From Prostheceraeus crozeri (Eukaryota; Platyhelminthes; Polycladida; Euryleptidae), in contig CAJQUW010003182.1 of the NCBI GenBank assembly GCA_907163375.1, positions 62,001-126,000 on the forward strand: a DNA stretch of 64,000 nt, read 5' to 3'. Below are positions 1 to 12,803 of the stretch, piece by piece; position 1 is the first letter of the stretch; every line of letters begins with the position of its first letter. The notes beneath the pieces are model-generated. The model was not told where the DNA came from. It saw nothing but the letters and a program-made list of their open reading frames with translations, and ran no database searches. The translations under genes were made by a program, and so were the position numbers.

Positions 1-2142
1 TGCGACATGTCCTTCTTGACCTTCATAGGCCACTCCTAAAATTTAAATAATATTCGATAAGTAACCTACTATTGAATCGGCCCGAGACGGAATTCCAATG
101 GTGATAGGTCAATTCAAGGGGTAGGCTACCGGAAACATGTTGAATGCATTTTATCATTTTTGAGTAAATTAGTTTTATGCATTTGTGTGATACACTATTC
201 ATTTTTGGCAACAAATCAGTTTAATCGATTTCCATGCTTAACTAGTTCTTGAACCGAACACAATTGAAACATGTAAAAGTGATTGCTGTTTTTGTTTTCA
301 TAGAACTATAAAAACATACTGAAAAATCGTTGCTGACGAAGTTTGAGCTGCAGGTTTACTCGGTCTTCAAACGGATCGTTCCAAATTACCTTATGCAAAG
401 CAAGAAAATTAGTCGCCACTATAGTATCCCAACATAGGCGACAGGAAGGTTAATAGAGGAGTCTATGGGATAGGTTTATTCAGAACGGATTGTCCGATTG
501 ATTTCAACATTTTCCGAATAATGTTATCTTCGATTGAAATACTCGCAGATTCAGCTTGTGTTTTCCAAGTGTTCAATAGGAGCATCTAAGGATTCAGATT
601 GACATTTTCAAGCAGATTTTCGGGAGGTTTCTGATGCAAAACCATTTTTGACAATGTTTGATGGCTTAACAGTGCGACTGGAAATTGCTCTTGGACGATC
701 ACGACCAATATTTAAGCCAATCTTGTTATCAGCTACATAGGTCCTATTGTATTTATGAACTTATATTTGTTTCAATTTATTTCATTTGGCTGAGTAATGA
801 TAAATCAAACTATCGATTCCTCAGAAGTGAATTGAGATAATTTGATAACATAGGCCTCGTGATACTTAGATATTACATTACGACGCATGATTTTATTTGC
901 ATGTACATCTCATCAATCAAGATTGTGTCAAAATTTGAATGTAATTACAAGTATTGCAAGATCAGAATTCTTCATTGTGTCAAGGCGGTTCTCCCGACTT
1001 TTTCGAGACTTTATAAGAATAGCACATTTATAACAATTCTCATTTGCTCTCCATGCTTGAAAAGTGGCATCTTAAAGACAGAGAAAAGTAGCAGCTGTCA
1101 ACTATGCAAATGGCTGATAATCTTTCTTCAATTAAGATTCCCAAAGCATACCTGAGTAATCGGTGGAAAGAAAAAATGCTACACAACATTTATGAAAGAC
1201 AAATTATGATCCTATTCAACAGATTGCTCTGAAACTGGAGCATTTACACCTATGTATCCTCAACGAATGTTAATGATGTTCCAGGCCTGTAATCTACTCA
1301 TTTCACTTTGTAGCCATTATCAAGAATCGCCTTCAGCCATGCACGCGTATATTCGTGTTGTAAGTAATTAGCGATTGATGTCACTAAAATGCTTTTTGCT
1401 GTTTTATTATGCTAACACAATCACAGTTAGCTTAGTAGAAGAATAGGAAATTGATAATATAATTTGAGAGAAAATCCTCAAAATGTGGATTGACTCTAAA
1501 TGGAAATGGAATCCTAATTCGAGGGCGCTCAAAATGCTCAGCTAGAACTCTCTTGTTGAGGAATAGAACGAGAGTTATCTGAAATAAGCTTTCTTTAACT
1601 ATCTCATTGAAAATCTGATTATCACATGACGAATGTGACATTAGCAGCCACCTGAATTTTAGATTTTATATTTCATGGTAAACTGATCGTTCATAAGTAC
1701 AACCGCAGGGATAAATCTCTACTTTACGAATTTTTTTGCAAAATTCAGTCGACCTTTCCACTTTCGCTACGGATTGAACATGAGCTAAGCATGAAGAATA
1801 AAGAAAGGAAAAAACACCTTTAAGCAAGCATCATGAGACAACATCTCGCTGAAGTGATTGATGTTAATGATTTTGATTGTGTCCTTTTGGGTAGCAGAAG
1901 ATGGTTATATCTAAGATTTAGACGGCTTAACATCGCTGTAAGATTGCGCTAACTCGCACTGCGTCGAACATGCCAAACACAGTCAATAGACGTCATCATG
2001 AAGTAGTATGAAATCTCTGTTTCAATACCATGCTATATAAAACTTTGTCCTAGACTGTCCTTCAATTGAGGTTTATTTATTTTTATTTATTTATTCAATT
2101 TCTGGTTCTTCAGTTGAGTACTTATAGCGTTCTGTCGCTCGT
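1..2142. other. AT-rich non-coding stretch
   Basis: No reading frame here looks coding by composition or motif, and no terminal repeats or tRNA-like boxes were seen. Short open frames exist on both strands but are what chance gives in AT-rich DNA. Confidence 0.6.
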
Positions 2143-2206
2143 CGACGGCTCACTTGGTAGAGCGTTGACCTAGAATGCCAGAGGTCGGTGGTTCAATTCC
2201 AACAAG
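2143..2206 (+). repeat. tRNA-derived SINE head or tRNA pseudogene
   Basis: A Pol III type-2 promoter pair is visible: a box-A-like GGCTCACTTGG at 2147-2157 and a perfect-looking box B GGTTCAATTCC at 2190-2200, about 33 bases apart as in a tRNA. The D-arm and T-arm can fold, but the anticodon stem is imperfect and the acceptor stem does not close. It is therefore a SINE head or dead tRNA copy, not a working tRNA. No second copy of this particular head was found in the window. Confidence 0.55.
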
Positions 2207-3185
2207 AAATATGTCGAGTTATCTCAAACTTTTTGAAAGCAATAAAAGTTATAACTGCAAAGCAGGGTCGTTAAGGCGGAGGTGGTCTCTTTCCTCAATG
2301 GCAGATTTTCAGTATCGGTTGGAGGCGGTGGTTGTTTGAAAAGCCACTTCACGGTTATGTTACAAAGAAGCGATTTTTTTGCTGTTGAATAAACAAAGAT
2401 ATCAACGGATAAAGTAAGTGCAGCTAAAAAATTCAAGATAACTTAAATTCGTAACTTGAAAGACTCAGGTCAAGCAAGCAGCATAGCATTCGTTGCAGAT
2501 CAAAATACAAATTTGGATTACAATTTAACTTGTTATGCCAATTTCCAAATTATGGCTGAGGGAAGCTGTCCATTTACAAAGCGTACTGAATAAACTTATC
2601 AGCTTCAAAACATTTTTCTTCATCTTCTTGCAATCGCAGATCGCTTGTAGGTACTGCAGAACATGAATATGCTCACGAGTCTGTCCTGCTTCACCATTGC
2701 ACCATCGTCATGACCAAATCGCACGGAGGAGCAGTTGCTAAAGTACATATATGAAAAAAAAACCAGAGATCTTCAGCAAGTCGCCTGAAACATAAGTAAG
2801 TCGTCTGTAGAGATTGTGCAAATCTAATGTCTTTATCTTGATGATTGAAGCGAATGGGTGAGACTGCTACCAGGAAGACATGAAAGAGGATTGAAGAAAA
2901 AGGATATAATGGACAGAACGAGATAGAGATGTCGAATCCGCACCGGCGATCCTTGAAGACAAGGAATGGCCGTAGAAGAAGATTGAAGCGAATGTATGAC
3001 AACCAAATTTGGTTTTGCAAGATGCTTTCCCTTGATACCTCATTCGGGCGCTTGAGCTCGACTTGATAAAATGTGTCGTTGCCTGAAGTGAATTTACAAT
3101 GAATGAAATTAATAATCTTTAACTATAACCCTAACCAACTCATTTCGCCTTTATGATAATGTATTGCAAGACAAGTGCAAGACTT
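2207..3185. other. Non-coding stretch, nothing recognised
   Basis: No recognisable gene, repeat boundary or RNA gene. The small minus-strand open frames at 2224-2436 and 2691-3020 have no domain or homology that I recognise. Confidence 0.5.
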
Positions 3186-3558
3186 TCTAAGACAAGCAAT
3201 CTTGCAATTGATAACTGCATCAAATTTCAACAGATGTAGCCACCATGAGAATGTTTGGGCATTGTCAGTCGTGGATAGATTCGAACCAGCGACGCTGGAG
3301 CTAGAGGACGTGCAAGCACCATTTTTCCCACAAGGCCATCACACCATCTGTTGAGAGCCTTCCTGGATAATTCATGCTCTGAACAGATGGTTCGGTGACC
3401 CTATGATTAGAGGGTGTGATTGCAAGTCCTCTAGCTCCAACGTCGCCGGTTCGAATCTACCCACGACTGATGAGGCCAACAGGCCGATACATGTCTTGTG
3501 GTGATAACACCTGTTGAGATTTGATAAATTTATCAATTGCCAGGTTACTTGTCTTAGA
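3186..3558. repeat. tRNA-SINE head-to-head dimer A with decayed hammerheads
   Basis: Two copies of one SINE face each other with their tRNA-like heads in the centre and tails outward. The plus-strand copy has a box-A-like region near 3385-3400 and a box B GGTTCGAATCT at about 3448-3458. A hammerhead-like segment follows at 3461-3501: stem I CCACGA/TTGTGG, core CTGATGA, stem II GGCC/GGCC, but GATA instead of the invariant GAAA. The minus-strand copy near 3242-3275 is more decayed. The tail ends in TTGATAAATTTATCAATTGCCAGGTTACTTGTC. This is an older relative of the dimer at 43.7 kb. Confidence 0.75.
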
Positions 3559-4852
3559 ATGCAATGCTATTCTTCTCTGAGAATTCTTCCTTATATGCTG
3601 TGTAGAATTCGATGCTGTATATGGATCATTTTTTCAGTATCATGTTGATACAATTATCAAGTCTTACAAATCATTTTCTGAAATTGAAAGCAATTTTCAA
3701 TATGTTTTCAGAGATACTTCGCAATAATTAAATAAGATCCTGCATCTTAAAAATCAAATTCATCGAGAAAATATAAATTCATATATTTGAGAGGACTCGC
3801 ACCTTCAGACGAATAATGAAATCATGAAGCATTTTACAACCATGACTAAGTGTTTGTTTATGAGATGGAGTTTATTTAATTATCAGATCTTATGACGAAA
3901 TTTCTGATCAAAATGTTAAATTACAACTTGTTTTCTTAATGATCCTGAAGCAGATAGAGTTAGATCAAAACCAAACTGACTGCAATTCCTTTAATTTCAG
4001 AAAGTTAACTTTAGACCATTTGATAACCGATTCTCAAGAGAAAAAGTTAATCTTGCATATTTAATTGCTATTACACTTTTCCACAGGTGCGTCATACCTT
4101 TTCAAAACTCACTCTCTTATGAGCTATTAAGTCACATAAAAGCCCACATCGACTTTAAAGTGTCTATGAAAGAAACAATGTGCTTAGATTTTACCATGCT
4201 TTCATTGTAGCTCGCATTTTGAAAATGAGATTCCTAATTACAAAATTCAGCTGGTTTTGTGGCTAACAATGTTGCGTACTAATGCTTTTGCTGCATATAA
4301 CATGTATATATATATACATATATAGAATGAGAATACATCATTAATCAACAATTTACCAGTAAATTTACTCCTCACCAGCATCACTGTAATAATTCGAAAA
4401 CCCACCGTCGCCATATTCATTGATGAAGTTTGTCACGTACATTTCCAAATATCACATTTTGCTGTTGTCGAAATTATTTACATGCCGGAATATTAATTAT
4501 TGGTGAAATTTTCACGTCTTCATTAGTGGTGTAGGTGGAAATGCTCACAATAGAGGTGATGGAAAAAACCCTGCGTAAGTGAGCAATGTTAATAAGTGAG
4601 CTGCAACTCACAAAGATAAATTTAGCATTTGGATGCAATATATGTGTTGTACATGTAGTTGCACAGTTGTAGATTAATGATCAATTTCGTCATTGACCCA
4701 TTAGCCTGAAATCTGATTCCATTTATTCTGAATTCATTTCCATCTGATTTGATAAAGAGTCAATGAAAATATCATCAGCAATAACATATTTTTTATTGGC
4801 CTTGCCTATTTTAATTATATCAAAATATAAATGATCAAAAATCTAGAGAGTA
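3559..4852. other. AT-rich non-coding stretch
   Basis: Nothing coding recognised. A short alternating TATATATATACATATATA tract lies near 4303-4323. Confidence 0.5.
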
Positions 4853-5195
4853 ACGACGATTTAGTCAATAAAAGACACCAACACTCCTGATTCCCCGACC
4901 GCACTCGCCTGACCCAGAATCGAACCAGAGTCCGCGGTGGAGACGAGCTCGCACAATGAGCTGTCGATATCACTTGAAGATGACTATTACCTTCACTCGC
5001 GCATTCCTTTGTACCATCAGCTTGGCCTAGTGAAGAGGGTGCGAGCTCGTCTCCACCGTGGACTTCGGTTCGATTCCAGAGTCAGACGAGTGCAGTCGGG
5101 GAATCAAGTGTGCTGGTGTCTTTTATTGACTTAATCGTCATTCTCTAGATATTCAATATACTACGACAAACATTTGTTGTCTATGTATGATTGCC
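4853..5195. repeat. Second tRNA-SINE family, head-to-head dimer
   Basis: A minus-oriented copy (about 4853-4960) and a plus-oriented copy (about 4966-5195) of a second SINE meet head to head. The plus copy shows a box-A-like TTGGCCTAGTGAAGAGGG near 5023 and a box B GGTTCGATTCC near 5068. Both arms then carry the family's body, which includes GTCTTTTATTGACTTAATCG. The plus tail continues with CATTCTCTAGATATTCAATATAC. Further copies lie at 17.6-19.5 kb. No complete hammerhead core was found in this family. Confidence 0.75.
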
Positions 5196-7076
5196 AGGTT
5201 ACCAATTATCCATAAATTAAGGGTTTTGAGGATATCAAGCACAAAAAAGAATTTGTTGATCATACAAACGGAAAGTAACAAGCGATCTACTTGTTCATAG
5301 CTGAGACTCGTGCGACGAGTTTGTGCATATTGAAGCTTTGGCACAATGCCCCTTTCCCATCGAGCAATTAGACCGTGTTTTATCATTAGAGTGGTAGATA
5401 AAATATGATACCATCGACATTTTCCAATTTACATGCTGTAGGTTCCGAACAACAACTACCATTTTTCTATCCCAATGCTTCCCTTTTTAATTTAGTGTTA
5501 CCTCATTTATTCATCATAGTATTTTTATGATTCTACATAGATATGCATAGATAGCAGATACTATCATTTCCTGAACTGTTGTAGTCATAAAGCAAGCATA
5601 TTAGGTAAAGTAACCGCTGCTATAGTCACGACGCAACGGCGGACCCATGTTCTACAATGTACATGTGACCGCTCTGGTCTAGCGTCCTTTAATACAGTAA
5701 TAATGTATTGTAATAATGATAATGTATTATCATTCGGATTTCTATGATGGCATTTCTTACATTTGTCATGTCACAAGCTATGCATAATACTGAAAGAACG
5801 CATCATAATCAAAGGCAGCAATGATCATCAATAACTTAAAGAGATAGATGGGTCCACAGTATTATTCAAATATGAAATTGAACTTTATTTATTGGTTATT
5901 GATTGAATCAAAGAGCAATTTAATTAAACCGGAAATATAATTAAATTTAACCGCATGGATTATAATGATTCAAACATTTGTGACTGAATTGTACACATGC
6001 AATTTCTTACTGACCCTAAAACTTTTCTACAATTTAGACGATTGCTTAAAAGATCCATTTAGCCTGTTGTAGAAATAGGCTATTAGATATATTTACTAAT
6101 TTAGCAAACTCGAACATTGCCAAGAAACACAAAAAGTTTTCAGTGCTTTGTAAAAAGACTTAAATCACAACGCTCTTTATGAAATTTACTTGGTAATTAA
6201 ACTAATATCCTTTTGAATGAAATGTTTTAAGAATGTTCAAAGTTACAAGGCATTTGATACCTAATAATTTTCATATTGCTTCGATGCTAAAATCTCAAGT
6301 ATTTAATCGATGATATTCAGTCTAGATACAAGAAAAAATTTGTAGACATTTCCATTTTCAAAATTGATCATCTACTTTTTTAATCCACTGAAACACTTCG
6401 TGAGAAGTTGTCTTCTGACATAATAGCTTTCACTTACTGCTAACGTTCGCATGAGCTGACACTCTACCTCCTCCTTTCAACTTTCTTCAGGATCGAAGTA
6501 TCGTCTTTTGTTTTTTTGATTGACAAAATAGTAGAAAAGTGTAGAAATTCTTTGCTCCCGCTTTGACTAAAAAAAGTGATGGAAGATGTTTTCATGCGCA
6601 TGATGCTTTTAAATCATTCAGAGCTAAATGTGTTATATTTCACACCGTCAATATCGTAAATATAGTGCATCAGCATGTCCGATTTCAATTGTATGCCTAC
6701 TCTTACACTACAAATACGACGCAGGCCTATCAAACCAAACAATCTTCATTTGTCGTAAAAAATCTTACACTTGTTGATATTGATCCAAGTTTGAGTTTGA
6801 ACACCTTGTGTTCCATCAATCTGTCAACTTCGCTCTTCTAGCCTAGTGATACTTTGCCATCAATGCACCTATTCTATTAATGTACCGTCTCTACCAAGTG
6901 AGTCTTTCGAAGCAATTCCGCTGTCTCCTTGTGATGTCTTGGGTAGTGAATTCAATCTTGATCTTACTTCTCAATCTCAAGATCTCGAGTTCAAAATTTT
7001 CCAAATACCGAGATCTAGCGTGCTCTAGAAGTCATGATTATTTATTTTTACAGCACGTGGGTACTTTCCAAATCAA
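5196..7076. other. Non-coding stretch, nothing recognised
   Basis: AT-rich DNA with no supported gene or repeat boundary. The open frame 6563-6841 has no recognisable domain. Confidence 0.5.
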
Positions 7077-7502
7077 TTGAAAACTGTACTCTTGTTAAAA
7101 GATGACACAGACATCGAACAAGCAAAACAGATTTTCAGTGGATTTGACATGAAAATCATTAAATCGGGGAGAAGCTATTTGGGACATGCACCTGGAGATG
7201 ATCTGTGTAAATCCATTTATGATAAACAGAAAATACAAAAATGGGTAGCAGATGTAAAACACATAGCTAAGGTAGCTGCAGATAACCCACAAGCAGCGCT
7301 CTGCGGATATATGAAAGGTCTTTGTCATCGTTGGAATGTCATTCAGAGAACTGTTGTTGATGTGAGTGATTGTTTCATGCACACATTTAGAGAGGGCTTC
7401 ATCCCACATGAGAATGCGATCAGAAATGACTCACACAGAATCGTGTCGCACATCAACGTGCCATATATCATTCCTGAGCTTGCATTCTCAGCTTTCAAAT
7501 GA
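7077..7502 (+). pseudogene. Reverse-transcriptase-element fragment (fossil)
   Basis: The predicted protein matches, from memory, the segment just after the reverse-transcriptase palm in a family of invertebrate retroelements. That segment runs as KT..L..., then a phrase like GRSYLGHAPG, then a hydrophobic W...V..IA stretch, then a phrase like YMKGLCHRWNVIQRT. No catalytic reverse-transcriptase motif is present, so this is a broken piece of a longer ORF. The retroelement class is uncertain. No host function is implied. Confidence 0.5.
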
Positions 7503-8425
7503 GCTATACTTGCATCCGCTATTGTATTTGCTGAGCAGTGCTCAAAATATGAAAATCACTCAATTTACAAATTGCAATTTTTGAATAGATAAACATGAGA
7601 GTATGATAATGTTTGAGGCACGGGATGAACGAGCATTTTCTTAGCTCACTTTTGACATGCTGATAATCAAAATCAATGAACCAGGAAAATAAAGTGATAT
7701 CGAGAAGTTATCACAAATTCATGACTCTTTTGACTGAAAACGCTATGTTCTCCCTTTGTCATTAAAAATGTTCATATTTGGTGTCATCAGAATCCTTGCG
7801 ATGCAAGGAGTGTGAATATGTAGGTTTTATTCAAATATTTAAATAAGTTCAATAGTTCTTCTTCAAACTTCTTCAACATTTTGTCTCATTACCGCAAAAG
7901 TACACAAACAACATGTAAGTGAACGAAGATTCAAAACAAAACAGCAAGTGAAGGCATGTCTGTTCTCTCACAGCTACTGCAGATTGTTTACCTTTCATGT
8001 TGTTTGGAAGGCATGAGAATCAATTACATTTCAGCAAAATTTGTGTGGTCCGTTTTTTATGATCAGCTCTGTAGAACTATTTACACTGCAGGGATATAGT
8101 TTTCCACACACAATAGGCATGGCAATATTCATTGGAATATCAATTTTCGTTCGTATTGGTATGTGTTAGGAGTGATTGACTGGAGAGAAAATTGTGACAA
8201 AGAAAGTTTGATATCAAAGTTGATTTTTTCTTGGATTGCCTTTGTCGGAGCTAAGTACTTTTAGTCCAGATACCGTTGCTTCGACACTCTTGGGGATCGA
8301 TCACACGACCTAATATTCGCTGAAACCATATATAGCTTTAAGCATTATAAATGAGTGGACGATGCGAATGCTTTATCACGCCATTGACCTATTGCTGACT
8401 TTTGTAAATGACACCAATGAAGCTG
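7503..8425. other. Non-coding stretch, nothing recognised
   Basis: No gene or repeat boundary that I can support. Confidence 0.5.
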
Positions 8426-8666
8426 AATGAATCCAAAAGAAAAATCGCTTCCAATTTTACGACTTCTATGTATATTGTAAAATAAATTAACCCGACGCAT
8501 TTCGTCTACACAGACTGTCAAGGGTTACAAACTGTTGCTGTACAAGTAGGTTTATGTACAAATTTGTCCTTGACACAGTCTGTATAGACGAAACGTGTCG
8601 GATGATTTATTTCACAATATACATAGATGTCGTAAAATTGGGTGAGATTTTTCTTTTGGATTCATT
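8426..8666. repeat. 240-bp foldback element with hammerhead-like arms
   Basis: Arms of roughly 100 bp (about 8426-8524 and 8569-8666) are near-complementary inverted copies around a 44-bp loop. Each outer end carries GAATCCAAAAGAAAAATC or its complement. Read outward from the loop, each arm contains CCTTGACA..GTCTGT..AGACGAAACG.GTCGG. This has a hammerhead's stem II plus GAAAC plus GTC cleavage-site layout, but lacks a proper CTGATGA box. The whole is a foldback of the kind PLE termini and related non-autonomous copies make. It is not coding. Confidence 0.7.
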
Positions 8667-11600
8667 ATGACTGACCTTCCGTACAGACAACTATATCAAA
8701 AAAGCTGAAGTTCAGGGGAAATATATAGTGTCTACTTAGCAAATTCATCTCATATAGAGAAATTATGAAAGTCGAAATATACACAACACATTTCAGCACT
8801 GTGCCGTCGACGGTTTTCATCCGCGCGCCGCCGCCGATCATTATTCAGCGTTTCGCCGGCGGATGAAATTCTTAAAAAGTTGTGTTATTACAAAGCGACT
8901 GTCTGGTACTAATACGTGTGCATTCAAACACGAGGTGCTCTGTCTCTCTCTCTCTCTGTCCTTTTTTTGATCTTGTAGATCGTGCATGAATTCATGAACA
9001 TCATGCGTAGAAATAGAGCCTACAGGCTGATCACGTCTAAGATGGACTGAAGCCAAAGATAGATCAAGAACATAACTAAATCTACATGTAAATGTCTGCA
9101 TTATAGAAATTTGGAGGAAAAGTAGGCCTATCCACATGAAAAAGTCTCACAATATAACAATCAGGACAACATTAGGAATCATGAAGGACAAGTTCCTGCA
9201 TCGGTGGGAAGAGACAAGGTAGTGCTTTATAATATCATACTTGAATATAAAAAGAAAGTAGAAATACACACAGACCTTCTTGCGATTGGATTAATTGAAA
9301 ATCAATTCTATCTTTAGTTGATCTATAATCAATATTTTGCCGCTATAAAGCATAATTAACTATATACAAGCCTAGACTAAGGATAGCCTATTTACAAAAA
9401 TACAGTCAAAAATGCTATTTTATTCGGCTTTGACCAGGTTACTTCGCATGAAGATTATAAACACGATGATCTACCCCATGTAAAACAGAAACCTCTACTT
9501 ATATCTATCCGATAACCCGCCGATGGCCACTACAGGATATAGATCTCAGTGAAACTTTTAAAATGTGTTTATAAGCTATGTATTTCTTGTTATTTCCTAA
9601 AAATATTTTGATTTTCAAGTCTAGAAGTATAATTTTGCTGCATAACTGGCCTGCAGCAAGTCTACCAGATACATTTATTAGTCATCGCAGTCGTCGGACC
9701 AGTTTCCGACTCTTGCTGTTGACCCTCCCCTTGGGTGACTTTTTAAACATAATCGCGTGATATATCAACTGAGAATAAAGCAGAGCACAGCCTTTGTAAG
9801 TTTCCCTATAAGATACCGATGATTTGAAGCACACTTGAAAATCTGAGTAAATTGTACTGTTAAGCACGGAAAATTTGAAATGGAAGCTCTAAAAATTAGG
9901 AAGAGCATGACTATGACATTGCAGATTGATAAATCGCTTTATGAACTGTTAGACAGATTTTTCAATAATTGTCATCCATAGAAATTAGTAATTCCATGAA
10001 CTTAGTGATCCTAAGGCGCTTTTAATAGTTTAGACTTTGTCTGCTATTGATTTATCGACTGTTTATTTCAATAATGTAAAGATAGCAGCGCTATTTATAC
10101 AAAAACGCTATCCGTCTCATAACATCAAACAACTGACATGAAGAAAGATCTGAGAATGCTCTATTACGGGTACGAAAACGATCCAGGTTAAGCACATCAT
10201 TAGTGAGGAGATAGACGTAGAAGATGTACGTGGGTTATATTAAGTTACCAGAAATGAAGATTGTCAATAACAGGAAATCATAAAGTTTCATTTTTCTATT
10301 GTGAATTCTTGAAACTCAATAAACGCTCAATGCCTTCAGTTGTTGACTAAGTTGGCCGATTATGCTTTAATCACGTTTCGGCAGAATTTCAATGCTTGGT
10401 TTAAAGCGGTAGTAACTTCTTTGAAGTGACTTTCACTTCACAAAATGTCAAATGTTTCAGCGATCAAATCGCGATCTGCCAACAACAGATAAAATATACA
10501 ACTGTGATATTTGAAAGTGTTAATTCCCCTTGATTCAGCAGGAGACATGATTGGATATTGAGGTGATATGATAATGATGTGTATTTTCGTAAATTTCTCT
10601 CTCTCCCTCACACGCACACACTCTTTCTTCCCTGAGTCCAATCCATAGTCCAGTTAAACTTGAGGCGTTTCAATTCAGAAAGGTGATCTTGCGAAACAGC
10701 ACTTAAGAGTGGGATAATTGAAGCTTGGGCACATAAGGAATGCAAACGAATGCTTATATTATCGCTTTGTGTGTGTCCCAGTTCAAGAAATGTTGATGAA
10801 GCCTATCTAATAGAAATCTAGAGGTAGAAATTCATGACCGACGTGAAAGTAGATCTTTATGTCACATTTGATGACAAGGAAAACGCGGTGCATTATTTAA
10901 AAAGTAAGCATCAATTTAAATACAATGGTATCCCAACTTTCTTTCATCGCGAAGACTAATTTTTTACACTTCCTTGCTTGTCATCGAGACAATCCTCTTG
11001 TCTAATTAACTTAATGTTTTGTACTTGATGTTATAAATTCTTCCATTTTGTAAATATACAGAGTGTTCTTTTCCATTTAAATACAGGATACTTGAAAATA
11101 GCCTAGATGTCTACACTACATGATTATGATTTTAGGCATCGCAACAATAGTGGCCTTATCTCAGGTGACAACTCCTTTCTAATCATTTTGAAATCTGAGA
11201 AGGCAATTTTATATGCCTGATTTATATTTATGGAAGATATTAAAAAAAGGTCCCTTTATTTTATAGGACTACGGTGCTTCATGTGTGTAACCGAAAATAG
11301 GCCTATCTATGAATAAGTTTTTGCACGTCTAGCCACTTCCGCAAGAATTTTTTTATTTGATAAAAACTTAAAGAAGCAAGATATTTCAGTTGAATTGTAG
11401 TAAAACTTTTTTGCATACAAAATGTTAAGATTCTCCTTCAAATTTTGAGTTAAAAAATTGCAGTTAGTTGCTTTTACAGTAGTATTACATTCCAAAAGTA
11501 TGGTTTGAATAATTAACCGCGCTCTTTTTTTTACTGATTTATTTCAGTTTTTATCACAACTATTGCAGTATTGCTAGAATTCAAAATCAACTCGTAACAA

Positions 11601-12437
11601 TCTTAACAACTATTAGCAATTAGAATTATATAATCGCCTAACTTCTTACATATTCCGCTTTTAAGTATCGATACTGAATATTTGTTAAATAACATCGATT
11701 ACAGAGCTCACATAATATTCTTCACATGCTTATCACAACAAAGATATTAATTAGCTTCGAGTGTATATTTTGTTAAGTTTGATGCTGGCTCCACAGAGCA
11801 AGCCACTACTTGGACAGTATGCATTATACAGACGTGTAGTGGATTTACTAGTCCTAAAGATGCTAAGGAATCAGCACATACATTATGTATGCACTGATAG
11901 GTAAGAACCGTGGATAGATGTTGTTGTCTATTGCATTGAAGTTAGCTTTTAATATACTGATATATTGTTAATCAAAGAATTTTCTCCCTGTCTTAAGGGT
12001 TTGTGTACTAAAAAAATAATTGTGATTATTTGTCTCTCAAGTTAATTTATTCAACAACATTAGTCAAACATAAGTTAACTGTTTACGTGTTAGCTAATTT
12101 GATATTCTGCTGTAGTATATTATTGAACTAAAAATGTTCAAATTCAAACATGTCATAAAATTTGTAATATTACTTTGGATTTAAGGATTATGTGTGTTAA
12201 GTTGTTATGTGCAATATTCATCAATTTGTCTAGGACTTGAAAATACATATTATTATTGGACATTTGCGATGCAATAGTTAAATTAAACAACAAAAATTAC
12301 ATGAGTTAATGTAAAAGGCTTTCTTTTTCGCCAAAAGGCATAGTCAATTAGGGGTAAAATCCTAATTATTTTAGCTGAGCCCGAAAGATTTGGCGAGAGA
12401 AGAAAACCCTAGTTCTTAGCCTGTTTTACCTAGTCAA
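8667..12437. other. Long non-coding stretch
   Basis: 3.8 kb with no supported gene. A short CT-rich microsatellite lies at 8941-8959 and a CTCTCTCTC..CACACGCACACAC tract near 10599-10623. The open frames are short and compositionally random. Confidence 0.5.
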
Positions 12438-12803
12438 TCAGCTTACTCTTGCGCGGTGAATTCCGTTAAACCGAGGCAAACTTGGATACCCCAGGCGACC
12501 CGATAGCCGCAGTAACGCACGTGCCATTTTGATACCATGAATCCTTTCGGATTGTTGATCTTCAGCGTCATCCAGGCGAACCATAGGCACACATAACACC
12601 GCAACGTTTTCTAAGTTTTGGGCACCGGTTATATCTGTGTCAGGTAGTGATCGCTTCCCCGTTGGCGCCCATTTATATTTTCCTTTCAAAGAAGTATTCG
12701 ATGCTTGGGAGCCTGTGATTGTGAAAAATATAATTAAAGTGCATGACACGCTCATCAATAACCATTCTGAGTACCGAAAGTGAAATGGCAGAAAACACCT
12801 CAT
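12438..12803 (-). CDS. Candidate corazonin-type neuropeptide precursor
   Basis: A small secreted precursor. A strongly hydrophobic signal peptide (phrase TLIIFFTITGSQA) is followed at once by SNTSLKGKYKWAPT-GKR (12651-12701), where G donates a C-terminal amide and KR is a dibasic cleavage site. GnRH/AKH/corazonin precursors share this order: signal peptide, active peptide, GKR, associated peptide. The pattern NT..S-x-KG-basic-x-basic-aromatic-x-P resembles echinoderm and hemichordate corazonin-type peptides as I remember them. The remaining 70 residues hold one cysteine and a basic end. ATG choices are 12803 (just after TTTTTTATTTAG, a good splice acceptor) or 12755, which gives an 18-residue signal peptide; the frame is also open up to 12839. 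A GTAAGC just before the TGA could be a splice donor, so the 3' end may differ. The peptide would act through a G-protein-coupled receptor. Homology is from memory, not searched. Confidence 0.5.
   Translation of the reverse strand: MRCFLPFHFRYSEWLLMSVSCTLIIFFTITGSQASNTSLKGKYKWAPTGKRSLPDTDITGAQNLENVAVLCVPMVRLDDAEDQQSERIHGIKMARALLRLSGRLGYPSLPRFNGIHRARVS

Noticed and set aside
2143-2206. A functional tRNA gene
   Set aside because: Boxes A and B are good, but the acceptor stem does not close and the anticodon stem mispairs; a SINE head or tRNA pseudogene is likelier.
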